A stretch of 50,424 nucleotides of DNA from CAZTYI01 sp964466185 (GCA_964466185.1 CAYXMS010000006.1:1-50424), one strand, 5' to 3'. Positions 28,992 through 37,692 are shown, counted from the stretch's first letter. A program made the numbers and translations. The notes: generated from the letters alone by a model not told the origin.

Positions 28992-29098
28992 AAAAAACCC
29001 TCCCCGGATCTCTTTTGCATGCTTTTAAATTTTACATATAGATCAGTCTTATAAAAAAGACTACCATCTTTCTAAAAAGAAAACAATTTTGAGAATCA

Positions 29099-29150
29099 TT
29101 TATCAACGACGGCGTAATGCTTCTAGCTTTAGCTATGGGTATATAAGCCG
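29099..29150 (+). repeat. REP/IS605-end-like hairpin copy 3
   Basis: TTATCAACGACGGCGTAAT is followed by a CTTTAG-loop region (TTCTAGCTTTAGCTATGGG) with weakened pairing. It lies about 50 bases upstream of the tnpB remnant. Confidence 0.6.
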
Positions 29151-29197
29151 CCTTTTTCTTTTTGCATCAAATCTCTTTTTTACATGACTATTTTAAC

Positions 29198-29500
29198 ATG
29201 AAAATTGTAAATTCCGCATATAAATATAGATTTTACCCAACAGAAAAGCAGAAAAATTAGCTTGCTCATTCGTTTGGCTGCTCTAGATTTGTTTACAATA
29301 GATTTTTAAAAATTCGAACCGATGCATACTACGAAAAACAGGAGAAGATTAACTATCACAAAACTAGCGAACTTTTAAGAGCTAAAAAAGGACAAAAACT
29401 TGAGCTGGCTTAACGATGTATCAAGCGTTGTTTTGCAGCAAACGCTTAGAAATTTAGACAAAGCCTTTACAAATTTTTTTGCTAAAAGTTTTTTTTCTTA
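29198..29500 (+). pseudogene. tnpB: Decayed tnpB (IS200/IS605 family), N-terminal part
   Basis: Reading from ATG 29198 gives YKYRFYPTEKQKN, an in-frame TAG, then FGCSRFVYNRFLKIRTDAYY. After a frame change near 29395 it gives NLSWLNDVSSVVLQQTLRNL and DKAFTNFF. These are hallmark N-terminal TnpB stretches. Only about 100 codons survive, and the RuvC nuclease part is missing. It lies between nifJ and the radical-SAM gene. Confidence 0.85.
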
Positions 29501-29536
29501 AAAAAAGCGAAATTTAACTTTAAAATATTTAAACTT

Positions 29537-30739
29537 TTAGCCATAGATTCCTTTTTCTGGATTATATTGGCAAAAAAATGGCTTTTTTAGTGTCTTAACT
29601 TTTTTGAGTTTTGTAGCTACTTTATCAACATAATCGCACTTACGGCATAAAAAATTAAACTCGCATTGAGCACAAGCCGTATGCATGGTGCTTAACGGCC
29701 GTTGCCAGTTTAATAAATCAGAAAGATCTACTTTGTTGAAATCAATTTCAGTTAAATTTCCATAACTTTTATGTTGATCCATCGGGCAGTTATAAATGTT
29801 ACCATCAGTTGCAATGGAAATGATACCCGCATGGCAGGGATGGTACTTTAAATTGGTCAAAAGCCCGTTTAATTCAACCGGACCTATAGGACGGCTATTT
29901 GCAGCATATAGACTTTTTTTCGCTTCAATCAAAGGAACATCCTGAAAACAGGCTAGGTTTGGACGGCGGATTTCAACAAAACGAACAAATTTTAACAGTG
30001 GCATTTCTGTAAAAATGGTTTTTTTTTGGCGATATAAAGCCATATCATCACCATCTAAAACTAGGGCAATACCAAAACGGTTTTCATTTTTTCTTAACAA
30101 TTGAATTTTTTCCTGCAAATTATCAAAAGCTCCCGGCATTCCGGTGTAACTGTCATGTTTGTCTTTGGCTACTGCATAAAAAGTTAAATGAATATTGACC
30201 TTATTTCTTTTGCATAAATCAATTAATCCTGCATCTAACAAACTTCCATTGGTATAAATAGAGACATTTTTAAAATGAGCTGCCCACTTTTGAAGATAAT
30301 TTTCAAAAGCTGGCCGCGGATATAACAACGGTTCTCCTCCCAAGATTGCTAAAGTTGTTTGTTCGTCCGAGGGAATATTAGTCAGTTGATTTAAAACCTT
30401 TTCACTGGCAAGTCCGGGTCCTTTAACCTGCATATGAAAGCAATTTTTGCATTTATAATTACAAATGTTGGTTAAATCAATGAAGATTCTTCTTAAATTG
30501 GGCGGTGCAATAGAACTAAAATCAATTTCAAAAAAATCATAGCTATCTTCTAATAGATCTTTAACCTCAGACGGTAAATTTTTCAATTTTTTACATAAAA
30601 TATCAAAAGCAAGTTTTTTAGTAATATGCAGCAGTTTATATTTAGATTTTTCAATTTTATAAAGCACTGCATAAACAGCTCCTATAGATAAAATTGTTGC
30701 TGCGTTTTGCTGCTGGTATAACCTGGTTTTATATTCCAT
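29537..30739 (-). CDS. Radical SAM/SPASM maturase (putative RiPP enzyme)
   Basis: This 400-residue enzyme has the radical-SAM [4Fe-4S] motif CNYKCKNC (C93, C97, C100), with GGEPL about 35 residues later. The C-terminal SPASM domain follows the pattern C-x10-G-x4-C, then CAQC-x5-CRKC and a final Cys (FFCQY), so two auxiliary clusters are likely. The N-terminal 80 residues precede the barrel and could be a peptide-recognition (RRE/PqqD-like) domain; I only infer this. It lies 27 bases downstream of a 73-residue Pro/Cys-rich peptide gene on the same strand, the usual order for RiPP precursor and maturase. A role on that peptide (for example thioether or C-C crosslinks) is inference. Confidence 0.85.
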   Translation of the reverse strand: MEYKTRLYQQQNAATILSIGAVYAVLYKIEKSKYKLLHITKKLAFDILCKKLKNLPSEVKDLLEDSYDFFEIDFSSIAPPNLRRIFIDLTNICNYKCKNCFHMQVKGPGLASEKVLNQLTNIPSDEQTTLAILGGEPLLYPRPAFENYLQKWAAHFKNVSIYTNGSLLDAGLIDLCKRNKVNIHLTFYAVAKDKHDSYTGMPGAFDNLQEKIQLLRKNENRFGIALVLDGDDMALYRQKKTIFTEMPLLKFVRFVEIRRPNLACFQDVPLIEAKKSLYAANSRPIGPVELNGLLTNLKYHPCHAGIISIATDGNIYNCPMDQHKSYGNLTEIDFNKVDLSDLLNWQRPLSTMHTACAQCEFNFLCRKCDYVDKVATKLKKVKTLKKPFFCQYNPEKGIYG

Positions 30740-30766
30740 AAAAAATAAAATCTTTATTCAAAAGAA

Positions 30767-30988
30767 TTAGCACTTGGTTGACGGCGGCAAAGTTTTGGTG
30801 GTTTCCATATCAGAATCTGGATATATCGGATGGCAAGGAGGACTTGGAGGAGGGCTAGGAGGAGGAGTGTTTACGCAGCACTCAGCTTGTGGATCTGCAT
30901 TATTTGAATTTTCAGGATCAAAAAAATTGTTGGAGTTTTTGGTCCACTCAATTTTTTCTAAGATCGAAGACCTTTCATCAATTTTCAT
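30767..30988 (-). CDS. Small Pro/Cys-rich peptide, candidate RiPP precursor
   Basis: The 73-residue product divides into an acidic/polar leader-like part (1-36) and a C-terminal part (37-73) that starts with two cysteines (C37, C38). A Pro-Ser run (PPPSPPPSPP, 42-51) follows, then C52, and C73 is the last residue. The start ATG has an excellent ribosome site (AAAGGAGC, 8 bases upstream). It is followed after 27 bases by a radical SAM/SPASM gene. I recognise no known precursor family. The opposite strand is also open over the same length, but that is a shadow of the GC-richer Pro codons. Confidence 0.7.
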   Translation of the reverse strand: MKIDERSSILEKIEWTKNSNNFFDPENSNNADPQAECCVNTPPPSPPPSPPCHPIYPDSDMETTKTLPPSTKC

Positions 30989-31254
30989 AATTTAAAGCTC
31001 CTTTTAAAATTATAAACTGTAATTTTGTAATAAAAAGGACATTATTTAACATGTTTCAACATCTAAAGAACATGGGATTCTAGCTTCAAATAATATTCGC
31101 TTGATCTCTCAAGTCTTATAAGTTAAAAAAAATGCCCATGCTTTAAACCAACTTATCGATGACCTTTTATTAACTTTTATATGCTTAATTATTACATGCG
31201 AAAAATAGTTTAGTATGGAATAAAAATTTAATGCAAGCGCCTTATATCCTTGTC
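30989..31254. other. Intergenic, promoter region of the peptide operon
   Basis: This AT-rich stretch lies between the peptide gene and the next gene's 3' end. I see no ORF. It contains GGGATTCTAGCTTCAAATAA at about 31074, which resembles a stretch after the gene ending at 18317. Confidence 0.4.
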
Positions 31255-31290
31255 TTAAAAAAATGGGTTTTACGGCGTATTTGATAAATT
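31255..31290 (-). repeat. Degenerate REP-like copy 4
   Basis: The minus strand reads TTTATCAAATACGCCGTAAA and continues to GATATAAG, matching the flank of copy 1. The hairpin itself has decayed. It lies directly after the stop of the gene at 31291-32874. Confidence 0.5.
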
Positions 31291-32874
31291 CTATATCTGA
31301 TGTATAGCTGTTAAAATATCTTCCTGAAAACTTTCTTCCCTAAAGCCATCGGCTACATGCGATTGCCTGCCCATATTGGGATCGAAATGCTTATACACGA
31401 CATGCTTTTGATCTTCTTTTTTACCTTGCATGATTTGGGCTAGAGATCTAACTCCTTCTGGCGAAGATAGATGATCGCCTTCAATACCGATAAAAAAAGC
31501 GCGGCCTTTTTGTTTTTCTTTCAAAGCTAAAAATTTTTGCTCTACATCCCAGCCGTCGATATTTTCACCATATTTTCTTTTTAAAATATCGTCGGAAGTA
31601 TTTAAAATTTCTTCTCGAGAAAGATCTAAATTAGTTAGTTTTAAGGAAAATAAAGAAAAAACAGAAAGTAAAACAGAAGTTATTCTTTGCGCTTGCCAGT
31701 CATAAGAATTAAAAGCGGCTTTTAAAGACTTTGGAGGAGCTTCAAAAAAGCAGTTAATTCCCTTTTCATGATATTGTTTGACCACCATAGCTCCGCTGAA
31801 AGTCGCGCCGCAGGCAGCAAAAACCCATGTCCTGGCAGGAGCATATTCTGAAGTGCCGTCAGCTTTTTTCAAGCTAAATATGTAATCTGCAGCAGCGCAG
31901 GCATCTTCATAAGATGCTTCTTCCGATGCTACACCCTCACACGCTTCCATACCATGGCCATTATATATAGCAACGTCCAGCCCTTGTCCCAGCCAATAAG
32001 CAATTCTTCTTTTTCTCATAGTCATGGGAATGGCAATTTCAGAAAAAAAGACCAAATTGGTTTTTTTAGCTTGTGTATCGATATCGGGAATCAAATGAGC
32101 ATTTTTGGAAGTAATAAAAACTGTTTTTAGTTTGCCCTCATCCATAATAGTCTGTTTCGGCCAAAATATTGCTTTTCTGCCTTTGGACATAGGCATGAGG
32201 GCTTTTTGATAAAACTGGTCCCATGCTGTTTGTTCTTCTACACCCTCATCCGGCGGTATAATAACCAGGCAAAGGCCTTCGCCATCGACATCTCTTTTTT
32301 CCCATTTGCCGCCTAATTTTTCAATTTCCGCTTTCATTTTGCTAGCACGAAAAATCATCGTTTCTATTTCAATGCCATCTTCAGTTCGTATATTTTCAAT
32401 TTCTGCACCCAAGCCTGTGAAAACAGATCGGGCAGCCTGAGCTCTAAAAGCATCGTAGCTTTCTTTTCTGCATTGTCTAAAACTAAGCCAGTTAATCGGA
32501 GCATAAACCATGTCAAAGACCAAAGATAGCGGCACCCCTTTGATATGCCTTGAAGTTAAAGGAATGCGGGTATCAAAAACATATTGTTTGCCATCTGCCG
32601 TTTTAAAAAGAGCCAGTCTTAACATTCTTTGTATAAAAGAAAGTTGGGCATATTCCCAGGCTGCTTCAGATGTGCTTCGAGGTAATAAATAGTTAAAGGT
32701 ATTTTTCGCAATATCTGCTGTTTTAAAAGAAACTGCCAATGCTAAATCCTTTCCCCATAAGTACCATCCCTTCCTATCTTGTACTATGACTTCCGTACGA
32801 TATTCGGCATTTGCTAAATTTGCGTCTTTGTCCGTGGCAGAAAATCCCCTAAAAACTGCATTTGAAACTGTCAT
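31291..32874 (-). CDS. Alpha/beta-hydrolase-like protein, DUF818/CHLPS-like
   Basis: This 527-residue protein is chosen to start at ATG 32874, because AAGGAGC lies just upstream; a longer frame from 32904 would place that site inside the gene. The C-terminal half looks like an alpha/beta hydrolase: VAIYNGHGMEACEG, then YEDACAAADYIF, then TWVFAACGATFSGAM at the position of the nucleophile elbow. That elbow lacks a clean G-x-S-x-G (GATFS instead), so catalysis is doubtful. The layout recalls the chlamydia-specific CHLPS/DUF818 family. A late HLSSPEGV region could supply a histidine. No membrane segment is apparent. Confidence 0.55.
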   Translation of the reverse strand: MTVSNAVFRGFSATDKDANLANAEYRTEVIVQDRKGWYLWGKDLALAVSFKTADIAKNTFNYLLPRSTSEAAWEYAQLSFIQRMLRLALFKTADGKQYVFDTRIPLTSRHIKGVPLSLVFDMVYAPINWLSFRQCRKESYDAFRAQAARSVFTGLGAEIENIRTEDGIEIETMIFRASKMKAEIEKLGGKWEKRDVDGEGLCLVIIPPDEGVEEQTAWDQFYQKALMPMSKGRKAIFWPKQTIMDEGKLKTVFITSKNAHLIPDIDTQAKKTNLVFFSEIAIPMTMRKRRIAYWLGQGLDVAIYNGHGMEACEGVASEEASYEDACAAADYIFSLKKADGTSEYAPARTWVFAACGATFSGAMVVKQYHEKGINCFFEAPPKSLKAAFNSYDWQAQRITSVLLSVFSLFSLKLTNLDLSREEILNTSDDILKRKYGENIDGWDVEQKFLALKEKQKGRAFFIGIEGDHLSSPEGVRSLAQIMQGKKEDQKHVVYKHFDPNMGRQSHVADGFREESFQEDILTAIHQI

Positions 32875-33006
32875 TCTTTCTTGCTCCTTTTTTAGCTTAA
32901 ACATTTATAAATAGCTGAAAAATTAAAGTTGAAAATTTTATGGCATTGTTCTTTCCTAGCTAAAGCAGGGAAAGAACAATGCACGTAATTGTGTTGAATG
33001 AAAATA

Positions 33007-33771
33007 TTATTTCCACTGAATTATTTCTGCATTCACCGCTTCTTGTGTGTTTAAGTTGATCATCAAATAGGTATTTTTATCAGCGCAATCGCCTTTGTTA
33101 ATCAAAATGCGGTCAAAAGGTCTCCATAAACAAGAAGTCCAGGAATTGGTCCAAAAAATTTCCCAGTCTATTTTGTTTTCCGTAGTTACAAAATATCCGT
33201 TAGAATCAATCCTTTCAATCAGATGGGTTTTGGCATTTTTTAAAGAAGTAGTGTCAAAGTACACAGGATATGTTTTGCCGGTGCGCATATTTTTTAAAGT
33301 GAAATTTCCACGGCGGTCAAAAGCAGTTCTGCTGATAATGCGAATGTCGTCTTTTTTCTGCCAGGGATCCTGTTTATACAGTTCTTGCTCTTCTGCTGAA
33401 AAATTGCGTACTATCCAGCGGGAATGGTCATTTAAAATAATTAGCGCTTCTTCTGTTTTTAAAAGCGCTAAATCTTCGAATTTGTGAAAAAAAGGATAAA
33501 TTATAAAATCTTTAATTTGACTGGTTTCTTGGTTTTCTGCTTTAGCAGTTGTTGTATTGTTTTGGTTGTCTATAATTTGTTTTTTGGGCAGCTCATTTGT
33601 GGTGTTGGAATTGAGAAATGGTTGCTCTGATGGAATACGTTTTTGAACAAAATTTTCAGTTGGAGTTTGTGTTTTTGTAGATTCTAAAACAACAGTGTCT
33701 GCTGCTGCAAGATAGTTAAATGCCAGGACACTAAAACCTGTTAAAATAGCCTGAAAAGATTTAAAAAACAT
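33007..33771 (-). CDS. Exported protein of unknown function
   Basis: This 254-residue protein has a clear signal peptide (1-23, ending AAA) and a Thr/Asn/Gln-rich linker (30-85). A folded C-terminal region (about 90-254) is rich in Trp and Asp (HSRWIVRNF, WTNSWTSCLWRPFDRILI) with two cysteines that could pair. Its start follows AAAAAAGGAGAAACTC. I recognise no family. Export makes an envelope or secreted role likely. A perfect 24-base A/T palindrome lies just upstream. Confidence 0.6.
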   Translation of the reverse strand: MFFKSFQAILTGFSVLAFNYLAAADTVVLESTKTQTPTENFVQKRIPSEQPFLNSNTTNELPKKQIIDNQNNTTTAKAENQETSQIKDFIIYPFFHKFEDLALLKTEEALIILNDHSRWIVRNFSAEEQELYKQDPWQKKDDIRIISRTAFDRRGNFTLKNMRTGKTYPVYFDTTSLKNAKTHLIERIDSNGYFVTTENKIDWEIFWTNSWTSCLWRPFDRILINKGDCADKNTYLMINLNTQEAVNAEIIQWK

Positions 33772-33796
33772 GAGTTTCTCCTTTTTTAGTCCAAAT

Positions 33797-33820
33797 AAAA
33801 TAAAATAATTATTTTATTTT
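33797..33820. repeat. 24-bp perfect A/T palindrome upstream of exported protein
   Basis: AAAATAAAATAATT followed by ATTTTATTTT is fully self-complementary. It lies 26-49 bases upstream of the ATG at 33771 and could be an operator, overlap a promoter or be chance in AT-rich DNA. Confidence 0.5.
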
Positions 33821-33884
33821 AGCAAGCTCTTGATTAGGTATTTTGATAAAAATTTGGCCGTCGGTGCTTTGGTAAGTCTAGATT

Positions 33885-33957
33885 TCTACCGAGGTTGCTC
33901 GGAGCTAAGAACTAGGAATCCTTCGCCTTTAGGAGAGGGAGGTTCAAATACTTACAA
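33885..33957 (+). repeat. IS605 right-end/omega-RNA-like remnant copy 5
   Basis: AAGAACTAGGAATCCTTCGC, then CTTTAGGAGAGGGAGGTTCA, is the layout seen at the 3' end of tnpB elements, where a hairpin precedes the terminal TTCAA and forms the 3' end of the guide RNA scaffold. No tnpB lies next to it. Confidence 0.6.
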
Positions 33958-33960
33958 TTG

Positions 33961-34015
33961 CCATTTTTCCTATGGCTAAAGCCAGGGGTATTACGCCGTT
34001 ATTGATAAATAGGAA
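33961..34015 (-). repeat. REP/IS605-end-like hairpin copy 6
   Basis: The minus strand reads TTTATCAATAACGGCGTAAT, then hairpin CCCCTGGCTTTAGCCATAGG. This is nearly the same as the copy at 13833, in the opposite orientation. It faces copy 5, so the two ends may belong to different insertions. Confidence 0.65.
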
Positions 34016-34043
34016 AATGTGAGATTTTGGCTGTAGAAATGTC

Positions 34044-35588
34044 TCAGGCGACGTTTGTCTTGCTTTCTTGCTGGAATTGTTTGTTGAGACGATTGACAGC
34101 GATTATCCAAAGAGGAATTAAAATTAAAAGAATAATAAAGATAATCGAAGAGGCGGCGATAGCTGTTTGGAAAAAGATAAGCAAAATCTGCATAATTAAA
34201 GAGCCGCCGGATTTACCGAGTCTGGAGCCTATGCCGTCGATTGCAGATTTGCCCTTGATTTTAGCTTCGTCAGAAAGAGGCACAAAGGCAATTTCCTTGG
34301 TGGCGTCAAAGACTGTATATTTGGAAGCACGGCTTAAAATGTTCTGGGCAGAGCCAAAAAAGACCGCTAAAGTAAGCGGGCTTAGCCCCAATAGAAGATG
34401 GGATGTGGAAAAATATTCTTTGGAAAAAAGAAAATAGAAAAATCCGGTGCCCATGATTAAAAATATCAGGGGCGTAATTAAAGCTGCTGCCTTCCAGCCA
34501 AAATTACGAATAAAATTGCCCGAGAATAAATAAGAGGCAAAAGTCGCTAAAATGCCGATCCAGAAAGTAATCTGCCCCATATATGCCGTATATTCAGAAG
34601 GGGAAGGAAAAAGTTGGCGCATCTCGGCTTTCCATAAAATTTCGGTTAGATTAATGGCTATATTGTAAGAGACTACAATCAGGGCGATGTAAAGCAAATA
34701 TTTGGAAGACAGCACATATTTGATAGTTTCAGTTAAAGAAGACTTGGCCTGTTTTTTGGAGCCTTTTATCAAAGTGTCTTTTTCAAAAAAGCTGTGTTTG
34801 CGCTCTTTAAAAGCATAAATATGTAAAAATTTATAGACGGCTAAAGCGCAAAGTGTAACCAGCATAATTGTAAACATAAAAGAAAATAGAGTCTGGTCCC
34901 AGTTACTATTAGCGCCAAATAGATAAAATAGAGGATATAAAAAAATTTTATGGGATTTCATGTAGGTGGCAATTAAAAAATTGTACTGACCGGCAAAAAT
35001 GCCTGCAGCATTGATGCCTATGCCGAAAAGCGGATAAAATCGTTTAGATTCGTTAACAGCTGTTACATCATTGGCAAATCCCCAGAGCATTACCGAGAAC
35101 ATAATTGTGCTCCAGCACTCGCTAAAAATGTAAAATAAAGCATATACCCAGTAACGAATAATGGAAATCAAGCCTTTCATTCCCTCTGGCAGCTGTTTTT
35201 GCAGAAAATCAGCTGTTTTGTCCAGTTGTAGAGTTTCTTTATGAGGATATAAGAAAAAAGTGAAAATGATAAAAAAAGTTAGGAAAATCAAGGTCATGGC
35301 ATAAAAAATATGCTCCTTGGAAAAACGGTTGCAGGCCCGGGTAAATAAATAGGTCATAAAAATAGCTGAAGGTAAAATAGCCCAGACCTTTAAAAATGGC
35401 AGAACCTCAGCTCCAGCTTGGGGAGCTGTAATTATCAAAGTATCTTTGGTAATGCGTAAAAGGTGGTAATTGAATGAGATCAAAAAGAAAAGAACTATCA
35501 TAGGCACAAACTTAAACAGTTCGTGCTTGTAAATGGGCCATAAAAACCCACGGAAGCGACTTTTAAATTGAGTGTCGCTGTCCGCCAT
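34044..35588 (-). CDS. ADP/ATP translocase (NTT/TLC family nucleotide transporter)
   Basis: This 514-residue membrane protein has about 12 hydrophobic segments. It begins with a short polar N-terminus and FRGFLWPIYKHELFKFVPM, the typical entry of chlamydial and rickettsial nucleotide transporters (followed by FNYHLLRITKDTLIIT). Such carriers exchange host ATP for ADP (energy parasitism) or import nucleotides. The sequence alone does not tell which. It is strong evidence for intracellular life. Upstream is a 250-base AT-rich region; downstream lies the mobile-element debris at 33.9-34.0 kb. Confidence 0.95.
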   Translation of the reverse strand: MADSDTQFKSRFRGFLWPIYKHELFKFVPMIVLFFLISFNYHLLRITKDTLIITAPQAGAEVLPFLKVWAILPSAIFMTYLFTRACNRFSKEHIFYAMTLIFLTFFIIFTFFLYPHKETLQLDKTADFLQKQLPEGMKGLISIIRYWVYALFYIFSECWSTIMFSVMLWGFANDVTAVNESKRFYPLFGIGINAAGIFAGQYNFLIATYMKSHKIFLYPLFYLFGANSNWDQTLFSFMFTIMLVTLCALAVYKFLHIYAFKERKHSFFEKDTLIKGSKKQAKSSLTETIKYVLSSKYLLYIALIVVSYNIAINLTEILWKAEMRQLFPSPSEYTAYMGQITFWIGILATFASYLFSGNFIRNFGWKAAALITPLIFLIMGTGFFYFLFSKEYFSTSHLLLGLSPLTLAVFFGSAQNILSRASKYTVFDATKEIAFVPLSDEAKIKGKSAIDGIGSRLGKSGGSLIMQILLIFFQTAIAASSIIFIILLILIPLWIIAVNRLNKQFQQESKTNVA

Positions 35589-35838
35589 AAAACTCCTGGT
35601 TTTTGAAGAACACTTTAAAAACCCACTGTTAATTCTTTAGCTAAAATGATACCTTTTTTTTGAGATCTTGTCACGTATAAAAAATATTTTTAATTAAAAT
35701 AGAGTTAAATAAATCAAATAGAATTAATTATTAAAATTAAGTTATGGATTTTGCTTTTTTAAGTTAAAAAAAACCTTAAAATGTTAAATTTATTTTTTAA
35801 TTTTTTATTAACTTCTGCATAAAGTTTCTGTTGTGCCT

Positions 35839-37692
35839 CTAATCAACCAGTTTCTGTTGTGCCTCATGGCTCAAGCCTCTTTCTTTAGGAGGAGGGGTGA
35901 TTGACTCTATCTGTTCTTGCAGAACAAAATCTATAGGGTCTGCGCCGCCGTTTTGATTAAAAGAGATAATTATATCTTTAGTTTTAAAATTGCCGGCTTT
36001 TAAAAAAATCGATCGCCCTTCTAGACAGTCAAAATGTTTGCCTGTTAAAAAATGCAAAATAGTTGGAAAAATATCAATTTGAGAGGTTTGTGAAGGTAAT
36101 TTTTTAGCTAGGTTATGAGAGATAAAAGGTATTTTGTAAATTAAAGGGATTTGTAATTGTACATCAGATAGATGTGAACCATGGAAAAAAGCTTTGTGTT
36201 CATAGAATTCTTCTCCATGGTCTCCAGAAATCACAATTAAAGACCTGTCATAGGTGCCGCTATTTTTTAAGTTAGTAAAAAAGTTCTGGAAAAGTTCATC
36301 TAAATAATTAATGCAGTTTAAATAGCGGTTTTTTAAAAGTTTGGCTTGTTGGTTCGGTAAAAGAGCCATTTTTAAATAGTTCAAAGAACTGATTGTGGGA
36401 CTGAATTTGTTGTTCTTTGAAGGGTGGGAATATTCGTTATGAGGGGTATCTAAAAAAATAATATAAAGCGTGCCGTCTTGGAATTTTTTTTGGTTTAAAG
36501 TTTTGAAGATTGCTGCGTCTCTTTGAAAACTGGGGTCTTGAGTTATTTCTTCCAAAACATTGGTAAGCTCTAGGTTTTTGCCAAAAATTTTTTTTTTCAT
36601 ATTGAAATAAGCTAGTTCTGCAGATGAAAAAACTTCTATTTTATAGCCTAGCTCTTTCATTAGCTTTAAAGCCAAGGCTCCCTGTTCTTTTGGGTTTGTC
36701 CAATTCCAGGGTAGTTTGGAAAAGAAAATGGAAAACCAGGCCATATGTGTACAGTTGGCATTGGCATAAGAGTGTTGGCAGGAGAAATTGTTTTTTTTAA
36801 AATTTTTTAAAAAAGGAGCTGCTTTTTTATTTATAGCATCTTGTCTGAAAGACTCGATTACAAATAAAAAAATAGGCGGCTTTTTTTGACATTTAATATT
36901 TTGAGTTAATTTTTTAGGATCTGGAGAAACTGATTGGTTGGAAAGAGAGTTCTGCGGAAGCGAATTGATAAAGGTTGGAAAATTTGAATCGGTAGAAAGT
37001 TTGTGCCTGAATATTCTGGAATGGATTTTAGAAAAATTTTTGAAATAGGCGCTTTTAGAAAAAGAAGCTATTTTAAAAGAGTTGAAAATAGAAGATAAAA
37101 TAAGCTTTTTATGAGATGGTTCCGAACTGCATTTATAGATACCAAGATCAAAGCTGGCAAATAAGATGAAAACAATGGAAAAAGCTGTAAAAACAGTTTT
37201 AAGTGTGAAAGGTGGCTGTTTCTTAACAGATAATTTTTGTAAGGAAAAATAAATAAAATAAAATAGCCAGGGAAAACTTAGCAAAAATAAACTAATAGTT
37301 AAAAAATAAGTGTTGGATATATTGAGCGCTCTCATTTTGACTAAAAAATTATTCAGTTTATCTTGAAAGAGCATAGTCTTTAAAAAATTCAAATCAGTAT
37401 CCATCAGCACTCTTAATAGCAAACTGACGATATGGGTTAAAAACAAATAACTAAGCAAACAGAAGGCTGTCTTAAAAAAGACAGGAGGGAAACGGGCTTG
37501 TAAAAGATAAAAGCATAGAGCGCAAAACAAAGCCTCTAAAGCAAAAAATAAAAAAGCTTCTCCAGAAAATAGTAAATTGCGGGTAAAAAGCAGACTGATA
37601 AAAGATAAACTTCCAGTCCAGAAAAACCAGAAAAAATGATTAAAATAATGGTTGCTTTGAGGCGAACGGGTTAAATTTGTTTTTAAAAGCAT
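35839..37692 (-). CDS. Membrane sulfatase/phosphoethanolamine-transferase-like protein
   Basis: This 617-residue protein has four or five N-terminal membrane segments (to about residue 195) followed by an alkaline-phosphatase-superfamily domain. Visible motifs are FLFVIESFRQDAI (metal-binding Glu), ANANCTHMAW (nucleophile Thr region), FLDTPHNEY and SGDHGEEFYEH (metal ligands Asp-His). This is the layout of LTA-synthase/phosphoethanolamine or phosphoglycerol transferases. The target is unknown; a lipid A or surface glycan modification is plausible. The final residues (from PPPKERGLSHEAQQK) are encoded by an IS605-end-like hairpin, and GTTTCTGTTGTGCCTC is duplicated at the stop, so the C-terminus looks recently altered. 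Confidence 0.78.
   Translation of the reverse strand: MLLKTNLTRSPQSNHYFNHFFWFFWTGSLSFISLLFTRNLLFSGEAFLFFALEALFCALCFYLLQARFPPVFFKTAFCLLSYLFLTHIVSLLLRVLMDTDLNFLKTMLFQDKLNNFLVKMRALNISNTYFLTISLFLLSFPWLFYFIYFSLQKLSVKKQPPFTLKTVFTAFSIVFILFASFDLGIYKCSSEPSHKKLILSSIFNSFKIASFSKSAYFKNFSKIHSRIFRHKLSTDSNFPTFINSLPQNSLSNQSVSPDPKKLTQNIKCQKKPPIFLFVIESFRQDAINKKAAPFLKNFKKNNFSCQHSYANANCTHMAWFSIFFSKLPWNWTNPKEQGALALKLMKELGYKIEVFSSAELAYFNMKKKIFGKNLELTNVLEEITQDPSFQRDAAIFKTLNQKKFQDGTLYIIFLDTPHNEYSHPSKNNKFSPTISSLNYLKMALLPNQQAKLLKNRYLNCINYLDELFQNFFTNLKNSGTYDRSLIVISGDHGEEFYEHKAFFHGSHLSDVQLQIPLIYKIPFISHNLAKKLPSQTSQIDIFPTILHFLTGKHFDCLEGRSIFLKAGNFKTKDIIISFNQNGGADPIDFVLQEQIESITPPPKERGLSHEAQQKLVD
35865..35902 (+). repeat. IS605-right-end-like hairpin inside the sulfatase 3' end
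   Basis: GGCTCAAGCCTCTTTCTTTA followed by GGAGGAGGGGTGATTGA matches the hairpin-CTTTAG-GGGG layout of tnpB element right ends. It is read in the antisense direction as coding sequence of the gene at 35839-37692. Confidence 0.5.

Noticed and set aside
30774..30995. Open frame of 73 codons opposite the peptide gene, Gly-rich
   Set aside because: It mirrors the Pro codons of the real peptide on the other strand, and it has no comparable ribosome site.
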